A DNA stretch of 64,000 nucleotides, from contig NZ_AUCT01000003.1 in assembly GCF_000429905.1 (NCBI RefSeq), positions 394,909 through 458,908 on the forward strand, written 5' to 3'. This DNA comes from Desulfatibacillum aliphaticivorans DSM 15576 (lineage in GTDB: Bacteria; Desulfobacterota; Desulfobacteria; Desulfobacterales; Desulfatibacillaceae). This document shows positions 38,401 through 46,625 of the stretch, piece by piece (position 1 is the first letter of the stretch; each line of letters opens with the position of its first letter). Under the pieces are notes generated by a model, which was not told the DNA's origin, ran no database searches, and saw nothing but the letters and a program-made list of their open reading frames with translations. The translations under genes were made by a program, and so were the position numbers.

Positions 38401-38806
38401 TATCATCCAATTGATAATACAAAGAATTAATTTCAATCCTGATATCGTCGAAAGCCTCATCAATATCCGCCGACGCCTTTTCCTTCGATGCAATCAGATC
38501 CACCAGCCGCAGCCTTGACTCAGACAAAATGTCATAACCTGGCATTTGCTGTCCGGCGGGCAGGAGGAATTGCTCCCTGGCAAGGGACGGGACATGTTCC
38601 TGGGCCGCGATGTCCGAAACCGAACGAATCAAACTGGTCTTCCATTCTTCAAACTCCTGAATATCCGCCAGTTTTTTGTCTACACTGTCCCGGATGTTTC
38701 GATTTGCCAAGACTTCGTGTTGGGTCCAGATGCTCATAAAGGCGAGGAGGACGAAAACAATAAAAAATACGGCGCCTGCAGCAAAAATTTTACTTTTTAT
38801 CGTCAT
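35408..38806 (-). CDS. Multi-PAS sensor histidine kinase
   Basis: The 1132-residue membrane kinase has a first membrane segment (about 8-26), a long helical periplasmic sensor region, a second membrane segment (about 293-317), a HAMP domain, and four PAS domains (about 380-500, 510-625, 635-745, 755-865). The phosphoacceptor is in GMAHEINNPLAG, and the ATPase domain has DNGPGMDK and GTGLGLS boxes. The His-containing dimerisation region has an extra insert (RAAEEAGASMDVIMAYMEKR). No response regulator lies next to it. Its ATG lies inside the upstream cache-protein gene (17-nt overlap), with AAGGA ahead, so the two are made together. The stimulus is unknown; the cache protein is a likely periplasmic helper. 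Confidence 0.93.
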   Translation of the reverse strand: MTIKSKIFAAGAVFFIVFVLLAFMSIWTQHEVLANRNIRDSVDKKLADIQEFEEWKTSLIRSVSDIAAQEHVPSLAREQFLLPAGQQMPGYDILSESRLRLVDLIASKEKASADIDEAFDDIRIEINSLYYQLDDRISTVLAILQLERVMGGDASEKGALAPYVLKSLNQLTLVALNSLISRNFSNEHKSVVMKNQRFISSQLELIDSDGSLLALFSELFAQIESLERLIGESDATLLRYQTQIAEARDAFDSAAKSTEMNAVVAKAKSDLDAANVKLENASRSTLTAVFVFLFLVPLLVIIFGIFGLNTIILRPISQLMHAMKRVEDGAFDVAVPIRAKDEIGKLAWAFNAMAAEITSKVAEMSRLNQGLRESESKYKTLVNNIPQRIFLKDKNFKYVSCNRNYAQDVNMTEAQIEGKNDFDLFPKEIAEKYRSDDERILSAGESEEIEESYIKDGETMVVQTVKIPIRDDAGEVSGVLGIFWDITERRKMEESLRITRFSFENAPLGIYLIGEGRRILDVNEAAARMLGYTREELASMGTWEVDPFQAKLDDEAAWNIAKAQKEGECFESVHLRQDGSEVPVEVSSSLFEYEGLRYAVAFIQDITERKQAEEELRKSRRLLSNILESMDESVATIDQEFVYQLVNRRHEECFDQPRRDVVGRTVWDLFPGVKETPAWRYMNRAMQGEMVGGVEIKVPKLDGTELWMRGSYSPLKDSDGKVIGVVGVGVDVTQQKKDEEELRRLRNYLSNIIDSMPSVLVGVDSKGRVTQWNKRAEQVTGIRSENARFQPLAKVFSGLSIEMERIQASIRDRQVLHNSKAPSRSQEETRYEDITIYPLVANGVEGAVIRVDDVTEQVRLEELMIQNEKMLSVGGLAAGMAHEINNPLAGIIQTANVMRSRLEQLELPANIRAAEEAGASMDVIMAYMEKRSIFRMLDAIDESGKRVAEIVKNMLSFARKSNETFSLHHPVHLMDKILELASTDYDLKKQQDFKTIKIIKEYEENLPEISCEGTKIQQVLLNILRNGAHAMQSLDASGGYTPCFVLRLAREENMLRMEIQDNGPGMDKATVSRIFEPFFTTKPVGEGTGLGLSVSYFIITQNHGGTMDVVSSSGNGANFIIRLPLAHVNDNA

Positions 38807-39338
38807 GCTGAAAATCCTTGTTTTTGTTTTTCCAGAACCCGCATCCCACCCAGGCTTTTTGCCCGTCTTGCAGGGTAATCCCCCTCACATAGGAATATTT
38901 TGACATAAGCGTCTTCGTATAAGGGTTCAGCCAATCATATTCAATCCATCCCTCGCCGTCCTTCTCAATCATCCGGGCGATCTCAAAAAAAAGCAGCCTG
39001 CCGCTGGGCGTTCTCAGATTCCACATATTCTTCCCAACAAGCTCCGGACGACTTCCCTGCCCGCAGCATACGGCCTCTTTTTTTTCGATATTGTAGCAAT
39101 GTATAAAAACATAAAGACCATTTTCCCGGTCGAAAAAATCCGGGTTGGTTTGAAGGGCGTGCTGCACCGCGGGCATGTCGCCGGAATGCAGGCGGACGTA
39201 ATCATAAGCCGCGTCGACAATCCCTTTTGTTTTTGCGGCGATGTCCTGAATAGGCTCATTGTCCTGGGCAGTCGATGCAGGCGCGAACCCTAAAACCAGG
39301 AGTATCATTACCATTAAAACAGGCCCCGTGCATTTCAT
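38790..39338 (-). CDS. Periplasmic single-cache-domain protein
   Basis: From ATG 39338, preceded by GGGGAGG, the protein has 182 residues; an upstream frame adds 16 untypical residues. A signal peptide (about 1-24, ending ASTAQ) leads to a cache-like sensor domain with VDAAYDYVRLHSGD, NPDFFDRENGLYVFIHCYN, LVGKNMW and EGWIEYDWLNPYT, the pattern of sCache_2 proteins. Normally this domain is part of a receptor; here it is a separate secreted protein whose gene overlaps the histidine kinase. It may bind a small ligand such as a carboxylate and present it to the kinase; this is inferred from the overlap. Confidence 0.8.
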   Translation of the reverse strand: MKCTGPVLMVMILLVLGFAPASTAQDNEPIQDIAAKTKGIVDAAYDYVRLHSGDMPAVQHALQTNPDFFDRENGLYVFIHCYNIEKKEAVCCGQGSRPELVGKNMWNLRTPSGRLLFFEIARMIEKDGEGWIEYDWLNPYTKTLMSKYSYVRGITLQDGQKAWVGCGFWKNKNKDFQHDDKK

Positions 39339-39869
39339 GGGCAAATACCTCCCCGCTTGCGGATCAATTGGAATCGGTTTGCTCACCTGTTAGGAGCGAA
39401 ACCAATATGCAACTAACATACTACCAAGCCGGAAGGGATGAGGTAAAGCAATGTGAATACTCGGGCCCGGTCACGAAAAGACCGGTTTCAAATAAGTTGA
39501 GGCCCAAGGGATAGCTGAGAGCCTCCCACGGTCCTCTTTGGGAATAAAATTAATGGTGAGATAATGATTGACGAAGCCCCGGCCTGTCATGTACCATATA
39601 CTAAACGATAAACATATTACGACAAATTCATGCAACTGGCATAGGGTTGACGAATCTCAAAGAACTGAAGCGGCGCGCTAAGTCGAAGACCGGTAATGAA
39701 TATCCATTCTCTTGCCGACGGGCGCCTTTGCGCAGACTTTGTTAACCATTTGGTATATTGGGATTTTTGCCAAGCTGATAGTTTAATCAATGATCCGTAA
39801 ATGGGCTTCATGGGGCCTTTGTTTTTTCGCCCCTTGATAGAGGCGTTAAAACAAGGCTTTTTAGATGCG
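39339..39869. other. Intergenic region, no gene recognised
   Basis: About 530 nt without a credible frame. A minus-strand frame near 39617-39811 is short, lacks a ribosome site and resembles no protein I know. The sequence from 39400 to 39760 has an RNA-like composition with short GC-rich helices (for example CCGGTC/GACCGG around 39466-39485), but I cannot assign it. Confidence 0.3.
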
Positions 39870-39913
39870 TCATGATTCGCCCCGGGTGTGAGAGGCGAGT
39901 CATGATTTTTTTA
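39870..39913 (+). terminator. Terminator-like hairpin directly upstream of the C25-like peptidase gene
   Basis: TCATGATTCGCC (39870-39881) pairs with GGCGAGTCATGA (39894-39905; one T-G pair) and is followed by a T run. It ends about 47 nt before the peptidase ATG, with no plus-strand gene ahead of it, so it may act as a leader attenuator. Confidence 0.6.
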
Positions 39914-39959
39914 AAATCATTATGTGTATTATGTACTAAACAATAACAAGGAGGCGGCC

Positions 39960-42812
39960 ATGGAAAAAAGAAAATGGATCTCAGCGTCCGGAAAAGCCGA
40001 CATCGGCAAGGAAGCGGACAAGTCAATCTCCAAGACGGATTACTCCAAAGTGCGCAGTCTGGGGGTTGACGATCAGGGCGGCGGCGCCACAATCGTAACA
40101 TACGAATTGACCGGCGCCTGGATGGATGAACTGGAGTATCGGGGGAATGTGTATGACCTCATCGACATTCCCAGCGCGGGGGTGCACACGCAGCCGGGCC
40201 ATCCGGCCGTCCCCCAGGAAGGGCTCTTTGTGGCCATTCCGCCCAACGCAAAGGTTACGGCGGTAAAGCTGCTCAAGGAGACGGATCGCGAGCTTGACGG
40301 GAAATACAACCTGATTCCCGTGGCGGAGCCCTCCATCGAAGGTCATGCGGAGGTGTACAAACCGGACCCCGGCATATACGGGAAAGACGCATTTGCGCCG
40401 GATCAGCCCTTCGAGTTCGTGGGGGAAAAACGGGTTTCCGGCCGTTTGGTGGCGCACATATTGGTTTTTCCGGCCAAGTACAATCCCCAGACTGGCAAGG
40501 TCGTTTTGGTGGAAAGTTTGGAATTGGAAGTGACCTACGACACCAAGCCCGGCATGGACTGCGCCCCCATGAAACGCGGCCAGGCATCCAACGCCATTCT
40601 GGACTCCCTGATTCTCGACGCGGAAACGGCCTCTAAGATGGAAGACAAGCTGGGCGCAGACGTGGACGTAAAAGCGGCAGAACCCAAAAAGCTCAAGGAC
40701 CCCGGCAACCACGGCGATTTTGTCATCGTGACCACCGGCGATCTCAAGGACGCCTTTAAAAATTTCATCGACATTCGCAACCTGGACCACACGGTCAAGC
40801 TCGCACTGCTGAATGACATCAAGAAGGAATTCCCGGCAACCGGGGACGATGTTTCCATCAAGGATTTTCTAACCTATGCCTACAATAACTGGGCGCTGCG
40901 CCCCAAATGGGTGATCCTGGGAGGAGACGCGGACAAAATCCCCACCCACCATACGGCCTGCGCAACCTGGAACGATCCGGGCGACGAGCCGCATCATGGG
41001 CTCATGGCCTCGGATCATTTCTATGCCGACATATCCGGAGATATTCTGCCGGAACTCCTGGTCGGCCGCTTTCCGGCAAGCGACTCCGATACCATGAAAA
41101 AAATCTGCGCACGCGCCCTCGCCTTCGGCCGGCACGGCAGCCAATGGCGGGACGTCATTATGCTCACCACCTACCAGCGCAACGATTACGAGCAATGCAA
41201 GGACGCCATTGCCGTCGCCATTGACGGGGAAAAGCGCAGGGACTACAACGCCGCCCTGAAATACTACGGCAGCGATCCCGCGGCGACCAAGGCGAAGATC
41301 ATTGAAAGGCTCAACGAGCGGGACAACCACCACGTCGCCAAAAACGGGGGCGTGGATATCGTGAATTATCGCGGACACGGCTCCCAGACCGCCTGGCAGG
41401 CTTCCAACGGATTGAACATCAACGACGTCACCAACCTGAAAACCGGAAGCAAGACGCCCTTGGTTCTCAGCATCTGCTGCCTGAACAACTTCATTGACTG
41501 GACGAGCCCGTGCTTTGGCGAAACATGGATCAGCAAGCTGAAATCCGCGGGATTCTGGGGCGCGTCGCGGCCCTCTTACACTGCTGTTAATCACAAATTC
41601 GACAAGTTTTTGTGGGAAGGAATCATCAACGAACGGTACACCAGCATCGGCGATATCGCCCAATACGGCACGGCCAAGTTATGGCAGAATGATACCAGCG
41701 ACCTGGCCAAGCAGAACATCAAGATGTACCTGCTCCTGGGCGATCCTACGGCCGACGCCAAAAAGGTGAAAAACTACTCGGTCAGCTTCAAGGGCAATGA
41801 CGGCTCCTATGCATCGGTTCCCAACTCTCCTGAAATCGCCACGGCCAAGGAGATTACGGTTGAGGTAATGATGCGCGCCGAATCCTTCAACGGCGGAAAC
41901 TGGCAGGACGCCGTGGTTTCCAAGCACGGCCCGGAAAGCGGATGGGAGCTGCGTGTGGGGGAAGCCATTCCCCGCATGATGGTCACCATTGGCAAGACCC
42001 ATTATTACGCCCAGCCCGACGATCCGGCAAAGTCCCCCAAGCTGCAAGCCAAACGCTGGTATCATCTGGCGGGAACCTTTGACGGCAAAACCATCAAAAT
42101 GTATGTGGACGGAGAGCTTTGGTTCAGCAAATCCGTCAAGGGGAACATCACGCAATACAGCGGAGACCTTGTCTTCGCCAAAAACGCCAATCCCGAGTGG
42201 GACAAGCGGTGGTTCAAGGGGGACATCGCAAACGTGGCCTTGTGGAACAAAGCCCGCTCCCAAAAGGAAATCCAGGGCGATATTTTCGACAATATCCTCG
42301 CGGACGAAATCGACCGGCACAATGGCCTGCTTGGCTATTGGGCCATGAACGAAGGCGGCGAAGAAGGCGAAATCGTCTCCGATAAGTTCAACGTGCTTTA
42401 CGACCAGGTGCAGACCAGCATCAATATCCTGAGCGCCAATAACAGCGGCCGCATCCACAAAGCCTCCTGGGAAAAGCAGCATCTCAACTTTTATTTCACC
42501 GGCAAATACACCTGCGGCGTAAAATTCGGCGGGGCGACCGGGACCTGGCACGATGCCTCCAACCTGGAAATCAAACCCGACGGAGCCATAACCTATGCCG
42601 GAAAAACGCTCGTCAAACCTCTGATCGAAGCGAATCGAATCGCCTGGTGCATTGAAGACGGGAACGACTCGGAAGGCGCCATCGAGTTGATGTTGGGCAG
42701 CGACTCCCGCTATTTCTGGCCGGAGGGGGATCAGACAGACAGGCTCTTCCAGGGCTGGATCCGAGACAAAGGCCCGTCAGGCCCTCTCGACTTCAGGGGC
42801 AGGACCTCCTGA
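39960..42812 (+). CDS. Gingipain-like (C25) cysteine peptidase with LamG-type domain, no signal peptide
   Basis: From ATG 39960 (AAGGAGG ahead) the protein has 950 residues. Residues about 20-220 resemble the C25 propeptide-like region. The peptidase domain (about 250-600) shows the clan CD pattern: GHG with His473, then a hydrophobic strand and SICCLNN with Cys506/507, the second fitting the gingipain C-x-N arrangement. A LamG/concanavalin-like domain (about 615-790) with YHLAGTFDGKTIKMYVDG follows, then a region unlike known families. Related proteins are usually secreted, but the N-terminus, MEKRKWISASGK, has no signal. It might be cytoplasmic, or leave the cell by another route. Confidence 0.8.
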   Translation: MEKRKWISASGKADIGKEADKSISKTDYSKVRSLGVDDQGGGATIVTYELTGAWMDELEYRGNVYDLIDIPSAGVHTQPGHPAVPQEGLFVAIPPNAKVTAVKLLKETDRELDGKYNLIPVAEPSIEGHAEVYKPDPGIYGKDAFAPDQPFEFVGEKRVSGRLVAHILVFPAKYNPQTGKVVLVESLELEVTYDTKPGMDCAPMKRGQASNAILDSLILDAETASKMEDKLGADVDVKAAEPKKLKDPGNHGDFVIVTTGDLKDAFKNFIDIRNLDHTVKLALLNDIKKEFPATGDDVSIKDFLTYAYNNWALRPKWVILGGDADKIPTHHTACATWNDPGDEPHHGLMASDHFYADISGDILPELLVGRFPASDSDTMKKICARALAFGRHGSQWRDVIMLTTYQRNDYEQCKDAIAVAIDGEKRRDYNAALKYYGSDPAATKAKIIERLNERDNHHVAKNGGVDIVNYRGHGSQTAWQASNGLNINDVTNLKTGSKTPLVLSICCLNNFIDWTSPCFGETWISKLKSAGFWGASRPSYTAVNHKFDKFLWEGIINERYTSIGDIAQYGTAKLWQNDTSDLAKQNIKMYLLLGDPTADAKKVKNYSVSFKGNDGSYASVPNSPEIATAKEITVEVMMRAESFNGGNWQDAVVSKHGPESGWELRVGEAIPRMMVTIGKTHYYAQPDDPAKSPKLQAKRWYHLAGTFDGKTIKMYVDGELWFSKSVKGNITQYSGDLVFAKNANPEWDKRWFKGDIANVALWNKARSQKEIQGDIFDNILADEIDRHNGLLGYWAMNEGGEEGEIVSDKFNVLYDQVQTSINILSANNSGRIHKASWEKQHLNFYFTGKYTCGVKFGGATGTWHDASNLEIKPDGAITYAGKTLVKPLIEANRIAWCIEDGNDSEGAIELMLGSDSRYFWPEGDQTDRLFQGWIRDKGPSGPLDFRGRTS

Positions 42813-42902
42813 TATTCCGGGACCGCTGCGGCGGCCGGCTTCCTGGGCAATTCTCTGCAAACACAGATATACGGACTTGAAAAAGCCCAAACGTTATATG
42901 CC

Positions 42903-42934
42903 TGCGGGAGACTGCACGTCTCCCGCATTTCTTT
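42903..42934 (+). terminator. Terminator after the peptidase gene
   Basis: TGCGGGAGAC and GTCTCCCGCA form a perfect 10-bp stem with a five-base loop, followed by a T-rich tail. On the other strand it stops just beyond the GlcD-like gene, so it may serve both. Confidence 0.8.
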
Positions 42935-42951
42935 GGGGATAAAAAAAGGCT

Positions 42952-44340
42952 TTAGGTCTCCGGCGGAAACATCTTGCCGGGGTTGAGGATGTGGTTGGGG
43001 TCGAACACGTCCTTGATCTGGCGCATGATTTCCATCTGGGCGGGGGGAATTTCCATGTCAAAATACGGAGCTTTGGATATCCCCACGCCGTGCTCGCCGG
43101 AAATGGTGCCGCCCAGTTTCAGGACGTAGTCAAAAAGCTCCACCACGGCGGACTCGGCCTTTTCCAGGGCCACGGGGTCTTCCTTATCCAGCATGATGTT
43201 GAAATGGATGTTTCCGTCCCCGGCATGGCCGAAGCTGACCATGGTCAGGCCGGTTTTAGCCCGGAGTTCGTTGATCCTGCGCACCACGGCGGGAATTTTT
43301 GTGCGGGGCACCACAATGTCTTCGTTGATTTTATGGGGGCCGTATTTGAAAAGCGCCGGCGACAGCCCTTTGCGGGCTTTCCAGAGGTTGGCGGCGGCTT
43401 CGGCGTCGTCCACGCCTGACACGGTGCGGGCGTTTTGGTCCCGGCAGACCTTGGCTACGCGTTCGGCTGCGCGCTCCGCCTGTTGGGGATCGCCATCCAC
43501 TTCCAAAAGCAGAATGGCTTCCGCGTCCGTGGGCAGGCCGATTTCCAGGTGGCTTTCGGCGCATCCTATGGCCGCCTGATCCAGGTATTCGATGCTCCGG
43601 CATATAATGCCGGCGGAGAAGACGGCGGCCACGGTTTTGGCGGCGTCGTCGATTTTATCGTACACCGCCGTGATGGTGCGCACCGACTCGGGCAGGGGCA
43701 ACAGGCGCACGGTGATCCGAGTGATGACGGCCAGGGTGCCTTCGGACCCGGTGATCAGGCGGGTGAGGTCGTAGCCCACGACGCCTTTGGCCGTGCGCAC
43801 GCCGGTGGCGACTACCTCTCCTGCGCCGGTGACCGCTTCCAGGCCCAGGACGTAATCCCTGGTGACGCCGTATTTGACGGCCTTGGGGCCGCCCGCGCAT
43901 TCGGCCACATTCCCGCCCATGGTGCAGTAGGCGGAGCTGGACGGGTCCGGGGGATAAAACAGGCCCTGGGCTTCCACCAGCTTCTGAAAATCTCCGGTGA
44001 CCACCCCGGGCTCCACGTCCGCCGTCAGATTGGCCGGGTCCACGCCAAGCACCTGATCCATGCGGGTCAGGGGCATAACCACCCCGCCCTTCACGGCCAG
44101 GGACCCGCCGGTCATGCCCGTTCCCGCGCCTCGGGGGATGACGTAAAAATTATTGAGATTGGCCAGATTGATGATTTCAGCCACGTGGGCTGTGGTGGCC
44201 GGAAAAACCACGGCGTCGGGTGCAAAATCCCTGTTGGATGCGTCATAGGCGTAAGCCGCCCGCTGATGCCACGAGTCGTGAACGTGTTTGGGACCCACGA
44301 TTTTTTTCAGGATTTTTATAATGGCGGCGTCTATAGGCAT
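42952..44340 (-). CDS. FAD-linked oxidase, GlcD / D-lactate dehydrogenase type
   Basis: From ATG 44340 the protein has 462 residues. The PCMH-type FAD domain has IPRGAGTGMTGGSLAV, DPSSSAYCTMGGNVAECAGG and GSEGTLAVIT; the C-terminal oxidase domain has FGHAGDGNIHFN with the catalytic-site His and SGEHGVG. Such enzymes oxidise glycolate, D-lactate or another 2-hydroxy acid and pass electrons to a GlcF-like iron-sulfur protein or ETF. No partner gene is adjacent, so the electron acceptor is open. The ribosome site GGGGGAGG lies inside a terminator-like hairpin and 12 nt from the ATG, a longer spacing than usual. Confidence 0.92.
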   Translation of the reverse strand: MPIDAAIIKILKKIVGPKHVHDSWHQRAAYAYDASNRDFAPDAVVFPATTAHVAEIINLANLNNFYVIPRGAGTGMTGGSLAVKGGVVMPLTRMDQVLGVDPANLTADVEPGVVTGDFQKLVEAQGLFYPPDPSSSAYCTMGGNVAECAGGPKAVKYGVTRDYVLGLEAVTGAGEVVATGVRTAKGVVGYDLTRLITGSEGTLAVITRITVRLLPLPESVRTITAVYDKIDDAAKTVAAVFSAGIICRSIEYLDQAAIGCAESHLEIGLPTDAEAILLLEVDGDPQQAERAAERVAKVCRDQNARTVSGVDDAEAAANLWKARKGLSPALFKYGPHKINEDIVVPRTKIPAVVRRINELRAKTGLTMVSFGHAGDGNIHFNIMLDKEDPVALEKAESAVVELFDYVLKLGGTISGEHGVGISKAPYFDMEIPPAQMEIMRQIKDVFDPNHILNPGKMFPPET

Positions 44341-44343
44341 AAT

Positions 44344-44383
44344 AAAAAAGGGCCTCCCCCGCAGCAGGCTGCAGGGAAGGCCC
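44344..44383 (-). terminator. Terminator hairpin that contains the ribosome site of the GlcD-like gene
   Basis: On the minus-strand RNA, bases from 44383 to 44350 form a 15-pair stem (13 Watson-Crick, two G-U) with a 4-nt loop, followed by U6 at 44349-44344. It stands between the dnaA-like stop (44428) and ATG 44340, and its 3' arm holds the GGGGGAGG ribosome site. Confidence 0.85.
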
Positions 44384-44427
44384 AATAGGCAGCTTCATGA
44401 CTGCGGAAAAAATGATATCGTCAGGTT

Positions 44428-45792
44428 TTAAAACTCCCCGGCTTCAATTTTCCCGCACAGGAAAAGGACAGGCTCCCGCATGTCCCCATTTTCGCGGATG
44501 TGGCGTTCCACCACGCCCACAGCATGGAGGGCTGTGGCGTGATAGCGGTTGAAGGTCCGCCCAATGGCCTGCAGGGACTGATCCGTATAGCGCCGGCCCA
44601 AATACATGGCGACCTGCCTGGGACGGGCTATGGCTTGCTTCCGGGACCGGGACCGCAAATCCTCTTCGGTGACCCGGTAATATTTGCAAACCATCTTTGT
44701 TATGACGCCCAGAGTCAAGGCTTTTCTGTTCCTGACGATGTTCCCCACCACTTCCCGAGCCATTTTCAGGTCGATGCCGCGCCCCATGATGGAATTTCTG
44801 GCGGCCAGGCCTTTGATGCCGCTTTCCAGGTGGCGGATGTCCCCGGTGAGTTCGGAGGCCATGAATTCGGCCACGTCCATGGGCAGGGCAATCTTGGCGG
44901 AATTGGCTTTGCGCTGAAGTATGCGCATTCGCATTCTGAAATCCGGGGCTTCCAGGCTGGAGATGACTCCGGCGTTGAGCCTGGACCGCATGGAATCGTG
45001 CATCTTGGGGATTTCCGAAGGCAGATACGCACTGGTGAAAACCAGGCGCTTGTTGGTTTCCATGAGGGAATCCAAGGTAAAAGCCAATTCATCCTGGGTC
45101 CGATTTTTTCCGCTCAAAAAATGGACGTCTTCCAGGATCAACGTGTCGCAGTTCCTGCGGTATTTTTCCTTGAACGAGGAAATGGTTCCCGTGTTTAGGG
45201 CCCCTATCATCTCGTTGGTGAAATCTTCCGCAGTGATGTAAAAAACCCGCTCCTCGGGGCTTTCCTGCATCACCTGGCGCCCCACCGCCTGAGACAAATG
45301 GCTCTTGCCCAACCCGGTCTGGGCCAGGAGATATAAAGGAGCATGGAGTTTGGAACGTTTGGAGGCCACGGACAACGCCGCCGAATAGGCGAAGTCGTTG
45401 CAATCCCCCACCACAAAACTGTCAAAAGTGAAATCCCGGTTAAGGAGCCTCCCCGAACTGGGCCGGGGAATGTCGGCGAAGGCAGGCAGGCACAACTGCT
45501 GAGGCGCCTCCTCGGGCGTCTCCGGGGCCTCGGCCGCGCACTCCGCCACCTCCAAAAGGACTTTTAACGGTCGTTGGGCCGCCTGCTGCATCGCCGATTC
45601 CAGCAAGCCGCGATAGTGGTCCATCAACCATTTCTTAGCCAAGGGGTTTGGGCATCCCAGCACAACCGAGTCGGCTGCGGCTTTGACTACCCTCAACGGA
45701 TCAATCCACATGAGATATCCCTGATCCGGCACCTGCGAACGAATGGCTTCCTTGGCCTTTTCCCAGACTAGCCGCATAGAATCTGTCATCAT
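44428..45792 (-). CDS. dnaA: DnaA-family replication initiator, divergent
   Basis: The 454-residue protein has DnaA domain I (about 1-85), a short acidic linker, the AAA+ domain (about 110-330; Walker A TGLGKSHL, Walker B LILEDVHFLSG) and DNA-binding domain IV (about 365-445) with ARPRQVAMYLGRRYTDQSL. The box-recognition loop, FGGRDHTTVLHA in E. coli, reads FNRYHATALHA: one residue shorter, with the base-contacting Asp and first Thr replaced by Tyr and Ala. That suggests a changed recognition sequence or a paralogue. The Walker A lacks the usual GG before the loop (AQTGLGKS). Upstream is an 833-bp gap. Confidence 0.88.
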   Translation of the reverse strand: MMTDSMRLVWEKAKEAIRSQVPDQGYLMWIDPLRVVKAAADSVVLGCPNPLAKKWLMDHYRGLLESAMQQAAQRPLKVLLEVAECAAEAPETPEEAPQQLCLPAFADIPRPSSGRLLNRDFTFDSFVVGDCNDFAYSAALSVASKRSKLHAPLYLLAQTGLGKSHLSQAVGRQVMQESPEERVFYITAEDFTNEMIGALNTGTISSFKEKYRRNCDTLILEDVHFLSGKNRTQDELAFTLDSLMETNKRLVFTSAYLPSEIPKMHDSMRSRLNAGVISSLEAPDFRMRMRILQRKANSAKIALPMDVAEFMASELTGDIRHLESGIKGLAARNSIMGRGIDLKMAREVVGNIVRNRKALTLGVITKMVCKYYRVTEEDLRSRSRKQAIARPRQVAMYLGRRYTDQSLQAIGRTFNRYHATALHAVGVVERHIRENGDMREPVLFLCGKIEAGEF

Positions 45793-46625
45793 GGATATTC
45801 CCTACGAGTAATTTAATAGGTTAAAAATTTCTAAGGCTTTTCCCGACCGCAAAGGTATCCTGTACGGTTTTGATCGGGTTTTTGCCGTCCCCTTTTCATC
45901 AACCGCTTATAAAATTTTTTTTGGCCGCTCCCAAAAAATTTGAAAAAAAATATCCTTTGGGTGTGCTACAATAGCCCCTGATTGCCCGGACGTCTCACCG
46001 GGCATGGACGCAACTAAACATCTGCGCCGGTCCAATTGGGAATGTTTTCAGATATTTTTTCGCGGTTTTTTTTGAAGCGGGCCGAAGTGACCCAAGCGTT
46101 GATAGCGTTATAAGCGCAGAGGCCCTTTGACGTCAAATCGGATAAGAGCGATTTTCTTCTTAAAAGCATCTCAAACATCCGGCGGGCGTCCTAAAAATAA
46201 CTTCCTGATTTTTTAATCAAATTTTAACACACAAAATTTAAACCGCCAAAATCACACTTGTTTCTTTTATGGTTTCTTTTCCCAAGCATATTGGGAACAT
46301 CCGTGCACCTGTGAAGTTATTAACAATTTTACGATCTCCCATTTCCTCTGATTTCCTCTGAATTATTCCGATTATCGGCCCTATCGAGGGCCGGGGCCTC
46401 TTTCCGGCCCCGTTGGACTTTGAAAACATTATGTTTTGCGCAATTCGGGGTTGATCTTTTTTTTTCAAAAAAAAGTTGTATTGAAAAAACCTATATCAGC
46501 GCTGCTAAAACGGACTAAAACCCTTGTTGTCATCCTTAAAGTAATTGTTAAAGTTGTTTGCGCGTGCTTAGACGCTTGAAATCACTGAATTCCTGCACTA
46601 TGATCCTTTTCAGGAGGAGACTGAA
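45793..46625. other. AT-rich intergenic region upstream of dnaA and pdxA
   Basis: This divergent intergenic gap of 833 bp contains AT-rich blocks at 45905-45960, 46195-46250 and 46440-46500, a TACAAT -10-like site at 45967, and small hairpins (TGCCCGG/CCGGGCA at 45983-46004; CGGGGCC/GGCCCCG near 46391-46411). No TTATCCACA-type DnaA box was seen by eye. A 76-codon minus frame near 46238-46468 has no support. Confidence 0.4.

Noticed and set aside
39617..39811. Possible remnant of a group II intron or reverse transcriptase
   Set aside because: The composition looks RNA-like, but no domain V pattern or reverse-transcriptase motif could be found.
46238..46468. A 76-codon minus-strand frame in the dnaA-pdxA gap
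   Set aside because: It has no ribosome site and unusual codon use for the window, and it contains a hairpin.
45793..46625. Replication origin next to dnaA
   Set aside because: AT-rich blocks exist but no TTATCCACA-like boxes or 13-mer array was seen, and the DnaA is divergent. A skew plot would be needed.
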